This document shows, piece after piece, positions 45,693 through 54,600 of a stretch of DNA of 64,000 nt (position 1 is the stretch's first letter; every line of letters starts with the position of its first letter). Under the pieces are notes generated by a model, which worked only from the letters and a program-made list of their open reading frames with translations, made no database searches and was not told the origin of the DNA. Source of the DNA: JBCCSZ01 sp039821145 (lineage in GTDB: Bacteria; Bacteroidota; Bacteroidia; Chitinophagales; Saprospiraceae); the NCBI GenBank assembly GCA_039821145.1, contig JBCBOS010000027.1, forward strand, positions 1 to 64,000, written 5' to 3'. Both the position numbers and the translations under genes were made by a program.

Positions 45693-46367
45693 ATGGCTTT
45701 TAAACTTCCCGACCTTCCCTACGCCTACGATGCCCTCCAACCACACCTCGACAAGCGTACGATGAAGATCCACCACGAACGTCACCATGCCGGATACACC
45801 AACAAGCTCAACGCTGCTGTGGAAGGGACGCCACTGGAGAAACTGAAAATCGAGGACATCCTCAAAGACATTTCCAAGTATCCTACAGCTGTTCGCAACA
45901 ACGGTGGTGGTTTCTACAATCACTCTTTGTTTTGGAAAGTCATGGGACCCGATGCTGGCGGTCAGCCCGGTACCAGAAACAAGTTTGGCAAGGCCTTCGC
46001 CGCTTCTTTCAAGTCTTACGAAGATTTCACAGAGCAGTTCAAAGCAGCTGCCACTTCTCGCTTCGGTTCCGGTTGGGCTTGGTTGTGTGTCAACAAGCGC
46101 ACAGGAAAACTTTTCGTCACCTCTACTCCCAACCAGGACAACCCACTGATGGATGTGGCCGACAAAAAGGGAACACCTGTTTTGGGGCTCGATGTTTGGG
46201 AGCACGCCTACTACCTCAAGTACCAAAACAAGAGAGGGTCCTACATCGATGCATTCTTCAATGTCGTCAACTGGGATGTCGTTTCCAAATTGTACAATGC
46301 CGCTGTGAAGCCAGCTACCAAAAGAAAAGCTGCTCCGCGCAAAAAGGCCGCTGATGCCAAGAAGTAA
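45693..46367 (+). CDS. Iron/manganese superoxide dismutase with a lysine-rich tail
   Basis: 224 residues. It dismutates superoxide to oxygen and hydrogen peroxide. The metal ligands are visible: His in KIHHERHHAGYTNKL, His in GGGFYNHSLFW, and Asp/His in LDVWEHAYYLKYQNKR. The body (residues 1-200) has normal length. The final 20 residues are an extra Lys/Ala/Arg-rich tail (PATKRKAAPRKKAADAKK), reminiscent of histone H1-like tails and unusual for this enzyme. Metal preference (Fe, Mn or cambialistic) cannot be decided by eye. No signal peptide, so cytoplasmic. A terminator follows. Confidence 0.95.
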   Translation: MAFKLPDLPYAYDALQPHLDKRTMKIHHERHHAGYTNKLNAAVEGTPLEKLKIEDILKDISKYPTAVRNNGGGFYNHSLFWKVMGPDAGGQPGTRNKFGKAFAASFKSYEDFTEQFKAAATSRFGSGWAWLCVNKRTGKLFVTSTPNQDNPLMDVADKKGTPVLGLDVWEHAYYLKYQNKRGSYIDAFFNVVNWDVVSKLYNAAVKPATKRKAAPRKKAADAKK

Positions 46368-46421
46368 GAGCGCCAATACTGGGTAGTCAATGAACAAATT
46401 ACAAAGACTGCCAATCCACAA

Positions 46422-46457
46422 AAATCACTTTGGACACGGATTCAAAGTGATTTTTTT
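46422..46457. terminator. Terminator after sod
   Basis: AAATCACTTTG and CAAAGTGATTT form a perfect 11-bp stem with a 10-nt loop, followed by TTTTG (a run of seven T in all). Confidence 0.85.
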
Positions 46458-46551
46458 GTTGGATTCCCCTCCTTTCTTTGCCTTCCATTCCTCCTGCCGT
46501 GACCGTCCCCTATTGTTTTGTATCTGAAAAATTGTTATTTTAGGGTATCTT

Positions 46552-46761
46552 TTGACCAAGCGAGGGCACTGCCTTTCAGAATTGTTCGAAAGCATATCCG
46601 AAATCACAAAACAAACAATTGTTCAGCTCATTATTTCGCAAATAATGTTCTGGATAGCACTTGAATATTCCAAAACCAAAACAGTAATTCCCATGATCAT
46701 CCTAACAATCCTCCTCGTGATCCTTGGCCTTTTTAGCTATGAATTGGTCAACGAGGCCTGA
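46552..46761 (+). CDS. Possible small membrane protein
   Basis: A 69-codon frame starting at TTG (or 38 codons from the ATG at 46648) with a hydrophobic C-terminal half (VIPMIILTILLVILGLFSYELV). It is flanked by terminators on both sides, which leaves room for an independent small gene, but I see neither a convincing ribosome binding site nor a known family. It could be chance. Confidence 0.25.
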   Translation: MTKRGHCLSELFESISEITKQTIVQLIISQIMFWIALEYSKTKTVIPMIILTILLVILGLFSYELVNEA

Positions 46762-46790
46762 AAACAAACCGATTTTACAGAACGAACATG

Positions 46791-46825
46791 AAAAAAGCCT
46801 TCTCCAATGCGGAGAGGGCTTTTTT
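46791..46825. terminator. Bidirectional intrinsic terminator
   Basis: AAAAAAGCCTTCTCC-aatgc-GGAGAGGGCTTTTTT: a 9-bp stem with one G-T, bounded by A-run and T-run, so it works both ways. It closes the minus-strand lipoprotein gene and any plus-strand transcript from 46552. Confidence 0.85.
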
Positions 46826-46855
46826 CATTTCATGGCACTTGTCTCTGCCTAGCTC

Positions 46856-47350
46856 CTATTCTACGACAGGCTTGACAGCATTGTACATCATTTCCACTTG
46901 TTCCAATGTGAAGCGACCGCTGAGGCCCCGGCGGAAAATGTATTCCCAGTCTCCTTTGATTTGGACGTAGCGGAAATCAAAGTTTTGCCGGGTCGAGTCG
47001 ACCATTGTCTCGAAGATGAAACCGTCGGGCTCCTCCTTGACCAACCGAGTGAAATAGGGATTGCTGCGCACCTCGGCCAGTTGCTCTTGTTTGATCTGGT
47101 CCGATCGTTGGGTGGAAGCTTCTGAGGCAAAAATTTGCACGAAATACCCATCCGGTCCTTTGAGGCTAATATCTTTCGTAACTTTAAAATCCATTGTTTC
47201 TACCTCCGTACTATCAGGGGCCATGATGGTAATGGGAACGCCATACTCCAACAGGCTGCGGCTCGATAGTTTGGCCTTGGAGGGGCCGTCTCCAGCACAG
47301 GAGGCCCACAGTATGGCAAATGAAAAGATGGGAAACAGATATTTTTTCAT
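46856..47350 (-). CDS. Lipoprotein, function unknown
   Basis: 164 residues with a lipoprotein-type signal (MKKYLFPIFSFAILWASC; Cys18). The mature part is an alpha/beta domain: VPITIMAPDSTEVETMDFKV, DGYFVQIFASEASTQRSDQIKQEQLAEVRSNPYF, GFIFETMVDSTRQNFDFRYVQIKGDWEYIFRRGL. No family is recognised. It is divergent from cutC and ends at a shared bidirectional terminator. Confidence 0.78.
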   Translation of the reverse strand: MKKYLFPIFSFAILWASCAGDGPSKAKLSSRSLLEYGVPITIMAPDSTEVETMDFKVTKDISLKGPDGYFVQIFASEASTQRSDQIKQEQLAEVRSNPYFTRLVKEEPDGFIFETMVDSTRQNFDFRYVQIKGDWEYIFRRGLSGRFTLEQVEMMYNAVKPVVE

Positions 47351-47437
47351 ATTTCAGTTTTCTATTGACCCCGCAATATAGTGAAGAATATGCAAAGCGA
47401 TGGAAGAGGGGATGAATTCTGTTCAACTCATTTTGAG

Positions 47438-48169
47438 ATGTTCATCGAGATTTGTGCCACCAACCTACAATCTGCTCTCCATGCCCAGGCCGCCGCTGCT
47501 CACCGGATCGAGCTTTGTGCCAATTTGGAACTGGGCGGAACAACTCCCAGTGCCGGACTCATCCGGATGGCTCGCCAGTCTTTGCACATTCCCATTCACG
47601 TCCTGATCCGGCCGAGGGGAGGAGATTTTTGCTACACCCAGAGCGAGATAGAGGTCATGCGGCAGGACATCCGCTACTGCAAGTCTCTTGGCATCGACGG
47701 AATTGTGATCGGGGTGCTGAATGCGGATGCCTCCATCAATCGGGAACAGATGCGGCATTTGATCGAACTGGCCCGCCCAATGAGCATTTGCTTTCACCGG
47801 GCCTTCGACTTGTTGGCAGATCCGCAGCGGGGACTGAAAGAGCTTTTGCAGTTGGGGGTGGATCGACTGCTGACTTCTGGCCTAGAGCCAACAGCTTGGC
47901 AGGGGCGTACACTGATCCGAAGTCTGGTACAAGAGGCAGGGGAGGACTTGGTTGTCATGCCCGGTAGTGGCATCAACGAAGACAACATCATGGCCCTGCA
48001 GAAAGAAACGGGAGCGGTGGAATTTCACCTTTCTGCCAAAAAGCGAATTGCCAGTTCATTTGAGGGAACACATAGCAAGTTGTCCTTTTCCCCTTGCGAC
48101 GCCATTCCCGACTACGACCGATTTGAGACCGATCCAGAACGGGTACAAAACATTTTGAAATTGGGTTGA
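47438..48169 (+). CDS. cutC: CutC-family protein (copper homeostasis family)
   Basis: About 243 residues from the ATG at 47438, the point where family similarity begins (MFIEICATNLQSALHAQ); longer starts from 47381 add unrelated residues. TIM-barrel motifs: HRIELCANLELGGTTPSAGLI, IPIHVLIRPRGGDFCYTQSEIEVM, GIDGIVIGVLNADASI, ICFHRAFDLLADPQ, VDRLLTSGLEPTAWQG and MPGSGINEDNI. The family was linked to copper tolerance, but its enzymatic role remains uncertain. It ends 2 bp from the convergent EAD11/OmpA gene. Confidence 0.92.
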   Translation: MFIEICATNLQSALHAQAAAAHRIELCANLELGGTTPSAGLIRMARQSLHIPIHVLIRPRGGDFCYTQSEIEVMRQDIRYCKSLGIDGIVIGVLNADASINREQMRHLIELARPMSICFHRAFDLLADPQRGLKELLQLGVDRLLTSGLEPTAWQGRTLIRSLVQEAGEDLVVMPGSGINEDNIMALQKETGAVEFHLSAKKRIASSFEGTHSKLSFSPCDAIPDYDRFETDPERVQNILKLG

Positions 48170-48171
48170 TG

Positions 48172-49416
48172 CTATTGCTCTTCTTCTCCGCTGGAACGCT
48201 TAATTTCCAATTCGGTCCGGCGATTGAACTTCCGGCTTTCCTTGGTGGCATTGGGCTTCTTGGGGCGTTTTTCTCCGTAGGAAGAGGTCTTGATCTGCTT
48301 TTTGTGAACCCCGATTTTCTGTAGGTAGTCCGAGGTGTTTTCTGCCCGTTTGCGGGACAGCTCCTCGTTGAAGGCATCGCTGCCAATGTCGTCTGTATGA
48401 CCCGAGATGTTGATTTGCCATTCGGGGTTTTCCTTGAGCAGGATGGAAATCTTCTCCAGGGTTTCCTTCCCGATGCCCTCCAACTCGGCACTGTTGTAGT
48501 CGAAGCGAAATTCTGTACTCTGGATCGAATCAATCAGGCGATTTTCCAGAGAATCCACTTGCTTTCTGACAGCCCACCGCTCTTTGTAGAGTCGTTCGTA
48601 CAACTCCTTGTAGTTCCCTTCCACGCGCAGGGAAGTGGTGTTAGAGGGAGGACTGCTGGCCTGAAGACTTTTGCTCAGGCTGGCCTGGTAGGACTTTTCT
48701 TCGTTGATCTCCTCGGCCATGGCGATGAGTTGTTTGCATTCCTCCGTCTCCATGAAGGGCTCTATTCCTTCAAGTTGGATATTATCCGGTGCGATGACAG
48801 CGGCAATCAGGACCTCTTGATTAGGACCGGGATCGATGTCATTATTTTGAAGGGAGAAAAAGGCAACGCCGGCGACGATCAGCATCAGCAAGACTGGCAG
48901 GAAAAGCCTGAGGCGGCTGTTGTTGCTTTTCTTCAGCTCGGAGACGGGTTTGGGAGGGATGTAGGATGCGGCAGAGGAGCTGATTTGCTGTTGCAATTCG
49001 TGCAGTTCAAAGTTGTCGGGATATTGCTGTGTGAGGTTTTGGATGCGGAGCTTGAGGCGTTGGATGTCGCGGGGCGACTGGCTCATGTTGGCCTTGAGCA
49101 TGTCCTGCCGCAGGCTGCTGACGATCTCGTCGATCCGACTTTGGTGGTTTTGTTGCTTGCTGGGATCGAGGGTGTTGAGGATTTGCAGCAATCGGAAAGA
49201 AATGGCATTGTCGATGCTGTCATTGGTCAAGCCCTGCCTGACGGATTGTTCGTGCTGGCCCAATTCCCCCGACAAAACGAGGACTTCCTCAAAGACGAGG
49301 GCGGCATCGGGAAATTCCTTGAGCATGTTCAACAGCTGGTCCACTGCATTGCGAACTTGTCCCTGTGCGAGCAGGTTTTTGATTTGTTGGAGTTGATGAG
49401 GTGCCAAGGACGGCAT
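48172..49416 (-). CDS. EAD11-like domain, transmembrane helix, coiled coil and OmpA domain fusion
   Basis: 414 residues. Residues about 5-85 resemble effector-associated domain 11: QIKNLLAQGQVRNAVDQLLNML, ALVFEEVLVLSGELGQHEQSVRQG, NAISFRLLQILNTLD. Such small helical domains act as adaptors that recruit caspase-like, CHAT or other effectors in bacterial conflict systems. A helical linker leads to one membrane helix (LRLFLPVLLMLIVAGVAFFSL, about residue 175), then a coiled-coil region (LYERLYKERWAVRKQVDSLENRL) and a C-terminal OmpA-like peptidoglycan-binding domain (FRFDYNSAELEGIG, INISGHTDDIGSDAFNEELSRKRAENTSDYL). The topology implies a cytoplasmic adaptor and a periplasmic wall-binding end. 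The EAD11 call is by eye; the OmpA call is firm. Confidence 0.8.
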   Translation of the reverse strand: MPSLAPHQLQQIKNLLAQGQVRNAVDQLLNMLKEFPDAALVFEEVLVLSGELGQHEQSVRQGLTNDSIDNAISFRLLQILNTLDPSKQQNHQSRIDEIVSSLRQDMLKANMSQSPRDIQRLKLRIQNLTQQYPDNFELHELQQQISSSAASYIPPKPVSELKKSNNSRLRLFLPVLLMLIVAGVAFFSLQNNDIDPGPNQEVLIAAVIAPDNIQLEGIEPFMETEECKQLIAMAEEINEEKSYQASLSKSLQASSPPSNTTSLRVEGNYKELYERLYKERWAVRKQVDSLENRLIDSIQSTEFRFDYNSAELEGIGKETLEKISILLKENPEWQINISGHTDDIGSDAFNEELSRKRAENTSDYLQKIGVHKKQIKTSSYGEKRPKKPNATKESRKFNRRTELEIKRSSGEEEQ

Positions 49417-49454
49417 GCGAGCAATTTAGTCAAGCTGAGGAAAGACTTTCTCGA

Positions 49455-49487
49455 CAAATATAGCAATAAGTTGCCAAGTAAGATCAA
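49455..49487 (-). promoter_or_regulatory. Promoter of the EAD11-like/OmpA gene
   Basis: On the minus strand TTG (complement of 49485-49487) and a perfect TATATTTG (complement of 49455-49462) are spaced by 22 nt. It lies about 40 bp before the ATG at 49416. Confidence 0.65.
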
Positions 49488-49599
49488 TTTTCCTCCCTTC
49501 CAAGATCGCGCCAAAGAGGGGGCAAGCAAAACAGGGCAATCAGATACACATCCGATTGCCCTATTGGTGCCTCTGTTCAGAGGACAGATTGCTTTTCCA

Positions 49600-50256
49600 T
49601 TAGTTGGTGGTTGGAGAAGCTTTCTTCTTGAGCAAGTGACGGTTGACGGGCTTCACCTTGATGCTGCAACCAACTGCTTTGGTCTCTGTGACCTTGGGCT
49701 TGGCACCCACCATGATGGCTTCTATGGCATCCTCAACATAGGTGTTTTTGACAGCCTTTGCATTTTCGACATTGTCGTCGATGGCGCCGATGTATTGTAC
49801 AGTCATGGATTTGTCGAGGATGAACATATGTGGGGTCTTGGTCGCACCATAGCTTGGGAATACCTTTTGGCCTTCATCGTAGAGGTAGAGGAAGTTGAAC
49901 TCCTTGTCTTTGTAGGTACTTTGCATGGCCTCGAAGCTGTCGCCAGGCTTCACCTCTGGGTCGTTGGGGTTGATGGCGATGACGGGAAAACCTTTATCGG
50001 CATACTTGCCGTGTAGTTGCTTCAATCTTTCTTCATACATGACAGCATATGGGCAGGTATTGCAGGTGAAGGCGATGATGTAGCCTTTCACTTGTCCTTG
50101 CAGCTGGGAGAGCGAGTAGAAGTTGCCATCCACGTGCTTGAGCTTGAAGTCAGGTGCTTTGTCACCTATCTTGAGGCCATCGCCGGGGCCATTTGTCGGA
50201 ATGACGAAGGCAGCCGCCAGCGCAAATAGAGCGATGAGTCCAAGTAATTTTTTCAT
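49600..50256 (-). CDS. Periplasmic peroxiredoxin/redoxin-family thioredoxin-like protein
   Basis: 218 residues with a signal-like N-terminus (LLGLIALFALAAAFV). The AhpC/TSA-type thioredoxin fold is seen in LKIGDKAPDFKLKHVDGNFYSLSQLQG, the CxxC in IIAFTCNTCPYAVMYEERL, and PHMFILDKSMTVQYIGAIDD. A cysteine near the C-terminus (AVGCSIKVK) recurs in this subfamily. It probably acts in periplasmic thiol redox. It starts 3 bp after the TlpA-like gene on the same strand, so the two are one operon. Confidence 0.88.
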   Translation of the reverse strand: MKKLLGLIALFALAAAFVIPTNGPGDGLKIGDKAPDFKLKHVDGNFYSLSQLQGQVKGYIIAFTCNTCPYAVMYEERLKQLHGKYADKGFPVIAINPNDPEVKPGDSFEAMQSTYKDKEFNFLYLYDEGQKVFPSYGATKTPHMFILDKSMTVQYIGAIDDNVENAKAVKNTYVEDAIEAIMVGAKPKVTETKAVGCSIKVKPVNRHLLKKKASPTTN

Positions 50257-50259
50257 TTT

Positions 50260-50781
50260 TTACTTTTTTATAAAGGATTTAACAATGGATTCTAATTCTG
50301 CAAAGTCGTAGAATTCCTGCTCGTAAAATTCGCGTTTTTGTCGATTGTATACAAGTGTAGCAGGAATGGAGCCCGACCAGGAAGGGTCTACCTTGCCGAT
50401 CCACTCATTGGCATTGGGCTGGGACAATACGACCACCTGGGACTGGATTTTCTTTTTGTCCAAAAACTTGACCAAGCGGGTGCGGATTTGCTTTTTGAAG
50501 TCCAAACTGATCAAGATGACTTTTACTTTTTGGCCTTTGTACTGCTGGCCCAATTGCTCGAAGTAGGGCAGCTCTTTGACACAAGGTGCACACCAGGTCG
50601 CCCAAAAGTTGATGATGTAGGTGGTATCGTTTTTCTGCTGAAAAAGGTGCTCCAACCCAGCGTAATCCGATACGAGGAATGGAAGATCACTGAAGTCAGC
50701 CAACCCTTCTGTCTGTGCCCCCGCCGATTGGGTGAGTGGCAACAGAAATAGGCTCAGAAGTACAAATTTGCAAAAGCGCAT
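50260..50781 (-). CDS. TlpA-like periplasmic thioredoxin-family protein
   Basis: About 173 residues from the ATG at 50781 (a TTG 15 bp upstream is less likely). The signal peptide (CKFVLLSLFLLPLTQSAGAQ) precedes a thioredoxin fold with TYIINFWATWCAPCVKELPYFEQL carrying the active WCAPC, VILISLDFKKQ, and IPATLVYNRQ with the cis-proline region. TlpA/ResA-type proteins reduce disulfides in the periplasm. It is the middle gene between a porin-like gene (11 bp upstream) and the redoxin gene (3 bp downstream). Confidence 0.92.
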   Translation of the reverse strand: MRFCKFVLLSLFLLPLTQSAGAQTEGLADFSDLPFLVSDYAGLEHLFQQKNDTTYIINFWATWCAPCVKELPYFEQLGQQYKGQKVKVILISLDFKKQIRTRLVKFLDKKKIQSQVVVLSQPNANEWIGKVDPSWSGSIPATLVYNRQKREFYEQEFYDFAELESIVKSFIKK

Positions 50782-50792
50782 AACATCTACTT

Positions 50793-51323
50793 TCAAAAAC
50801 GATAACCGGCATTGGCACCGATCAGAAAAACGCTGTTGTCATTTCCAAAGAACTCTCCACTTCCCGTCAATCCGATCATCCACTGTTCATTGATGAAAAA
50901 GTCATAACCCAGGATCAGCAAAAAGCCTGGCTTGAAGGAACTGGACGGCAGTATTCTGTTGGGGTCCAAAATCCAATCTTCACTGAAAAACCGTCCACTG
51001 GCACCAGCGCCAATGTTGATTGCCTGCCAGTCGTTCTTGAACGCCTGAAAATAGGCGTTTAGTCTAATGGAGAACGTCTGAAGGTCTTTGGAGTTCGAAG
51101 CATCATCCATTTGGGTGGTGCTGGCATAGCTGCCTCCAAAAGCGAGTACAACTGGACCTGTAAAAGGTTTAGAAAACTCAGCATAAACCGCCCCTGTTGT
51201 AACAGATTCTACGGAAAAGCTGGCCAAGCCATATCCCAGGCGTACAGCACCATTGTCCCTTTGTGCGATGATTTGTTGAGAGAGGAGTATACTTAAAGAT
51301 ACTAAGGCAAGCCTGAAATCCAT
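50793..51323 (-). CDS. Small outer-membrane beta-barrel protein
   Basis: 176 residues with a signal peptide (MDFRLALVSLSILLSQQIIAQ). The rest shows eight alternating strands rich in Gly, Tyr and Phe (LGYGLASFSVESVTTGAVYAEF, PVVLAFGGSYAS, FSIRLNAYFQAF, INIGAGASGRFF, FLLILGYDFFI, WMIGLTGSGEFF) and the outer-membrane closing phenylalanine (ANAGYRF). It is OmpX/OmpW-sized; the function is unknown. It begins a likely operon with the TlpA-like and redoxin genes. Confidence 0.78.
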   Translation of the reverse strand: MDFRLALVSLSILLSQQIIAQRDNGAVRLGYGLASFSVESVTTGAVYAEFSKPFTGPVVLAFGGSYASTTQMDDASNSKDLQTFSIRLNAYFQAFKNDWQAINIGAGASGRFFSEDWILDPNRILPSSSFKPGFLLILGYDFFINEQWMIGLTGSGEFFGNDNSVFLIGANAGYRF

Positions 51324-51360
51324 ACAATTGGCTGAGATTTTAACAGAAAATTAGCTTCTA

Positions 51361-51523
51361 AGAGCTTATTCAGAATGTGGGATTATTTGCGAAAATGAAA
51401 GATTTTGACATCAGATAAGTGATATTTTGAAAGGCATAGCCGCGCTATGGCTTGAAAAATTCGCGCGATATGATATCAAAAGGCTCATTTGCAGCATCAA
51501 AATTTTACATCTGAACAAGCTCT
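51361..51523. repeat. Fold-back (MITE/REP-like) element A, 163 bp
   Basis: Terminal inverted repeats of 14 bp (AGAGCTTATTCAGA at the left, AGAGCTTGTTCAGA read inwards from the right; 13 of 14 match) bound a sequence whose two arms are imperfect complements. A perfect palindrome, CATAGC-CGC-GCTATG (51435-51449), sits at the exact centre (position 51442). It lies between the porin-like gene and the giant protease gene. No ORF is inside. It belongs to the same family as element B by size, ends and central palindrome. Confidence 0.7.
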
Positions 51524-51589
51524 AGGAGTGTGTAGAATGGCAAAGGTACAAATTTGAGAACACATCTGCTGGCCAGATTGCAAAGGGGC

Positions 51590-51643
51590 AAAACAGAGAA
51601 AAGGCAATGGCACGACTCGATTTGCAAAGCCATGCCATTGCCT
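51590..51643 (-). terminator. Terminator of the M43 protease gene
   Basis: On the minus strand AGGCAATGGCA and TGCCATTGCCT make an 11-bp stem with a 20-nt loop, followed by TTTCTCTGTTTT, downstream of the stop at 51674. Confidence 0.7.
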
Positions 51644-51673
51644 CTTGTGACAAGTTGAAACAACGGGGTCGCC

Positions 51674-54600
51674 TTAGCGCAAGACCGTCACATCTCCCGA
51701 CTCAACCACCACCCGGCCAAAGGAAAAGGCAATCTCGGCCTTGTAGACATACACACCACTGTTGACCAATTGTCCTTTGAAGGTACCATCCCAGCCCAAG
51801 CTGGGGTCGTTGGGGGCAAAATTGTTTTGCTCAAAGATCAAGGCGCCCCAGCGATTGAACACCTGAAGCTGAATGACCTCCTCCATGTCCGCCCCACCAA
51901 AGACGGTCAGCCTGTCGTTGATGTTGTCGCCATTGGGCGAAAATACATTGGGCACAAAGATCTTGGGCGGCTCAATCACGCCAATTTGTATGGTATCTGT
52001 GGCCAAGCAACCTTTCTCATCGACAATCCCGAGGATGTAATTGGCATCTTCGACCACCCGCAGAAAAGGAGCCGGACAATCATCGCAGTTCAGCCCATCT
52101 GGCGGCTGCCACAGATACACCACCTCCCCAACAGCTCCTTCCACAGAGGCCGTCAGCGTGGCATAGTCCCCAAATTCGATGAACGTATCCCTGGGCAGTT
52201 GCAAGCGGATCGACTCCTCTTCCTCTACCAAAAAGATGTTCTCGCCAACGCAGCCATTGCTGTCTAGTGAATAGATGGTCTGTGGCCCGGCCGACAGGTC
52301 TTCAAAGAGTGCATTGGGACCAAAATTTTGCCCGTCCAAACTGTACAACACAGAGCTGTCACTGGGGCTGATGCTGATGGAACCGCTGTTGCCGCCGGGG
52401 CAGGAGGGCAGGACAATGGCCTCGATGTCTGCGGGAGGGAAGTTGTTGACAAAGAGTACCTCCAAGGTATCGCATCCACCACCCAGAGGCACCAACTCCC
52501 TCGTGTAGCGGCCTGGCTGCCGGATGGTATCCATCCCAAAGACGTAACTGTCTCCCTCGCAGATCCATACGCTGTCGACTTTTTCAATGATGGGTACGAC
52601 TTGTACATCCACCACCTCCACCGAATCACAGCCATTGACCGACAGGCTGAATTGTCGATACAAGCCACTCGTTGTAACTGGCCGTCCCCAGAGCAGCAAG
52701 GTATCGCCATCGCAAATGGTTTCTGCTGATTCATTCAAATAGGTGGGATATTCGACAAGTTCCACCAGATGAGTCGAGTCGCACCCACTGTTCAATCGGT
52801 AGTTGCGGGCATAGGTGCCGGGAGCAGAGAGCCAGAGGCCAAAGACCAGGACAGAGTCGCCCGGACAAATGGAAATGCTTTCTTCGGTCAAAAGAGAATC
52901 GCGAACATCCACTGTGATCTGATAGGTCGAATCACAACCATTGGAAGTTCGGTAGAGCTGTTCGTAGACGCCACTTTGGCGGACGTATTGACCAAAGACC
53001 AGAATGGAGTCGTACTCACAAATTTGGGCATACTCTCGTATCAGAATGGAATCCCGGAACTGAATCGCAATGGTATCCACACCCACACAGCCACTTTCAT
53101 TGGTTCCCACCACTGTATAGGTAATGTCTTGGGTCGGCCGTGCCGTCACTTGGGCACAGGTATCGCAGTCCAAATAGGTGGAAGGCGTCCATCGGTAGTT
53201 TTCATAGCCATCCGCTTGGAGAAGGATATCGGTTTCGTCACAAATGACAATGTCTGGACCCAGGTCAATGACAGTGCTTGTGTCAACGGTGACGCGAACG
53301 GTATCGCTTTGAACATTGCCGCAGGGATCCAGCACCGTGAGCCAAAATCTACCCGGTCGGTCCGTGGTGTATCGCCGCTCCGTACTGCCATCTTGCCAGC
53401 GATAGGACAAAAAGCCATCCTGCGCTTCGAAGCTAAAGACGCCATTGTCGCAGACAACCTGATCTGGTCCCAAGTCCAGGATGCCAACAGGGGTGAAGTC
53501 GGGAATCTGGTTGAGTGCCGTCAGATTGTTGCCAAAATTGCACTCCTGGGCAGCACCGGGAAAGTCGCCATCCAAGATGAACGGTCGGATCACACTGCCA
53601 TCGTCATTGGCCACAAACCACAAACCATTTAGGCCGGCAGGGTCAACCGCAAAGGTGACCTCTATGCACTGGGCAGGCTCCAATCGGAAGAAGCGGACGA
53701 ATTGGTCTACGATGCTGGCATCGCCCGTCAGGGGATCGCGTTCGTAGGCAGTGACGTAGAGAGAATCCATGGCTGCATCTCCTACATTGCACAGATTCAA
53801 GGTGATCTGTAGGATGTTCTGCGATTGGCAACTGTCCACATCGATGAGGGTCAATTCCAAATCGGGAATGCCGGGAGCAGGGAAGGGGAACTGCTTGAGA
53901 AAAGAATTCAGGCGGATGTCACCGGGCAGTTGATGGGCCTGCTGCTGGATGGGAATGCTCAGGTCATCGTTGACATTGACATTGAAGTAATTGTACTGAT
54001 TCCACAGGTTGCGGGTATCGGGCCAGGGAATGCCAGCCGATTCGTAGATGTGGATGCCCGAGTCACAGCCGATGAGCACTTCGGCCTCCGCATCATTGTC
54101 TACATCCACCACAATGGGGTATTCCCAACCCGTGGCTGATGTACATTGTCCTGGCAAGCTAAACAAACTGCTGCCATCTTCGCCACTCAGAATGCTAAAG
54201 GTATCGTCGCCCCGGTGCAGGATTTCGTACTTGCCATCGCCATCGAAGTCAAACAAAGAGCAGCCTGCGACGGCAGAACGGTCATTGACAGGCAGGTCAA
54301 AGATGGCCTCCCAGCGATCTCCCCGGCTGGCATAGGCATACATCTGCATGGCCGATCCCGTCATCCCCTGGTCTTCGCGCACCAAGAAAATGAGATCGGG
54401 CAGTCCATCGCCATTGAGCTCGCCCATGGTAGCGGGGGTGAAGAAGGGGTTGAACACGGTGGAGCCGCGCAGTGGCATGCGAAGGGTGGGCGCCAAGAGT
54501 GCTGGTGTTTGAATGTCCCAGACAACGACTTCCAGACTGAAGTTGGGATTGGGAGAGTCGTACAAAAGCACTGCATCCAAGTCGCCATCTGCATCGAAGT

